A stretch of 12,785 nt of DNA, taken from the NCBI GenBank assembly GCA_001873945.1, contig MNYI01000076.1:1-12785 (forward strand). Direction: 5' to 3'. Below the pieces are notes generated by a model. The model saw nothing but the letters and a program-made list of their open reading frames with translations. It was not told the DNA's origin and ran no database searches. This stretch comes from Candidatus Desantisbacteria bacterium CG2_30_40_21. GTDB taxonomy: Bacteria > UBA9089 > CG2-30-40-21. The position numbers were made by a program, and so were the translations under genes. This document shows, in pieces, positions 12,781-12,785 of this stretch (position 1 is its first letter; each line of letters opens with the position of its first letter).

Positions 12781-12785
12781 CCTTA

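Overview
This is bacterial DNA, moderately AT-rich by eye. Nearly every start codon is preceded by a Shine-Dalgarno sequence, two promoters carry a perfect TATAAT box, the tRNA genes encode their own CCA, and CobT and PdxJ are bacterial vitamin enzymes. A secreted CsgG-like/PEGA protein with a strand-rich C-terminus hints at a two-membrane cell. Many unrelated palindromic repeats and transposase scraps fit a repeat-rich, probably uncultivated lineage. I cannot name a phylum from sequence alone.

Layout. Positions 1-410 hold remnants of two REP-associated (Y1/IS200-like) transposases plus short repeats. A promoter (420-448) drives cobT (484-1545, plus strand). Every other gene is on the minus strand. 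Convergent to cobT is a secreted PEGA-domain protein (1618-3276), behind a palindromic repeat. From 12.5 kb down to 3.5 kb runs what looks like one long minus-strand transcription unit. A sigma70-type promoter (12485-12513) precedes tRNA-Pro(GGG) and tRNA-Arg(CCU). These are followed by an E1-like activating enzyme, a small RING-like zinc protein, a ubiquitin-like protein (Ubl), a VapBC-type antitoxin and PIN toxin, an E2-like conjugating enzyme, a JAMM protease with a C-terminal membrane anchor, a second soluble JAMM protease, a 721-residue protein (degenerate class III cyclase-homology domain + STAND NTPase + helical repeats), pdxJ and pncB. Positions 12532-12780 are a MITE-like nested inverted repeat.

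How the genes fit together. The core is a compact bacterial ubiquitin-like conjugation pathway. E1 (11149-12297) would adenylate the C-terminal glycine of the 89-residue Ubl (10560-10829) and pass it to the E2 (9336-9842), whose HPN motif and catalytic Cys have exactly the spacing of eukaryotic E2s. The 77-residue RING-like protein (10852-11085) is the natural E3 candidate, and the two JAMM proteases are candidate deconjugases. E1-E2-Ubl-JAB-RING neighbourhoods are known in scattered bacteria and archaea from comparative genomics. What stands out here is their completeness, the two divergent tandem JAMM paralogues (one membrane-anchored), the toxin-antitoxin pair inside the operon, the STAND protein with an apparently dead cyclase domain, and the tight downstream link to vitamin B6 and NAD genes. 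No substrate or phenotype can be read from the DNA.

The pncB product, nicotinate mononucleotide, is also the co-substrate of CobT, so the flanking genes share a metabolic theme: B12, B6 and NAD.
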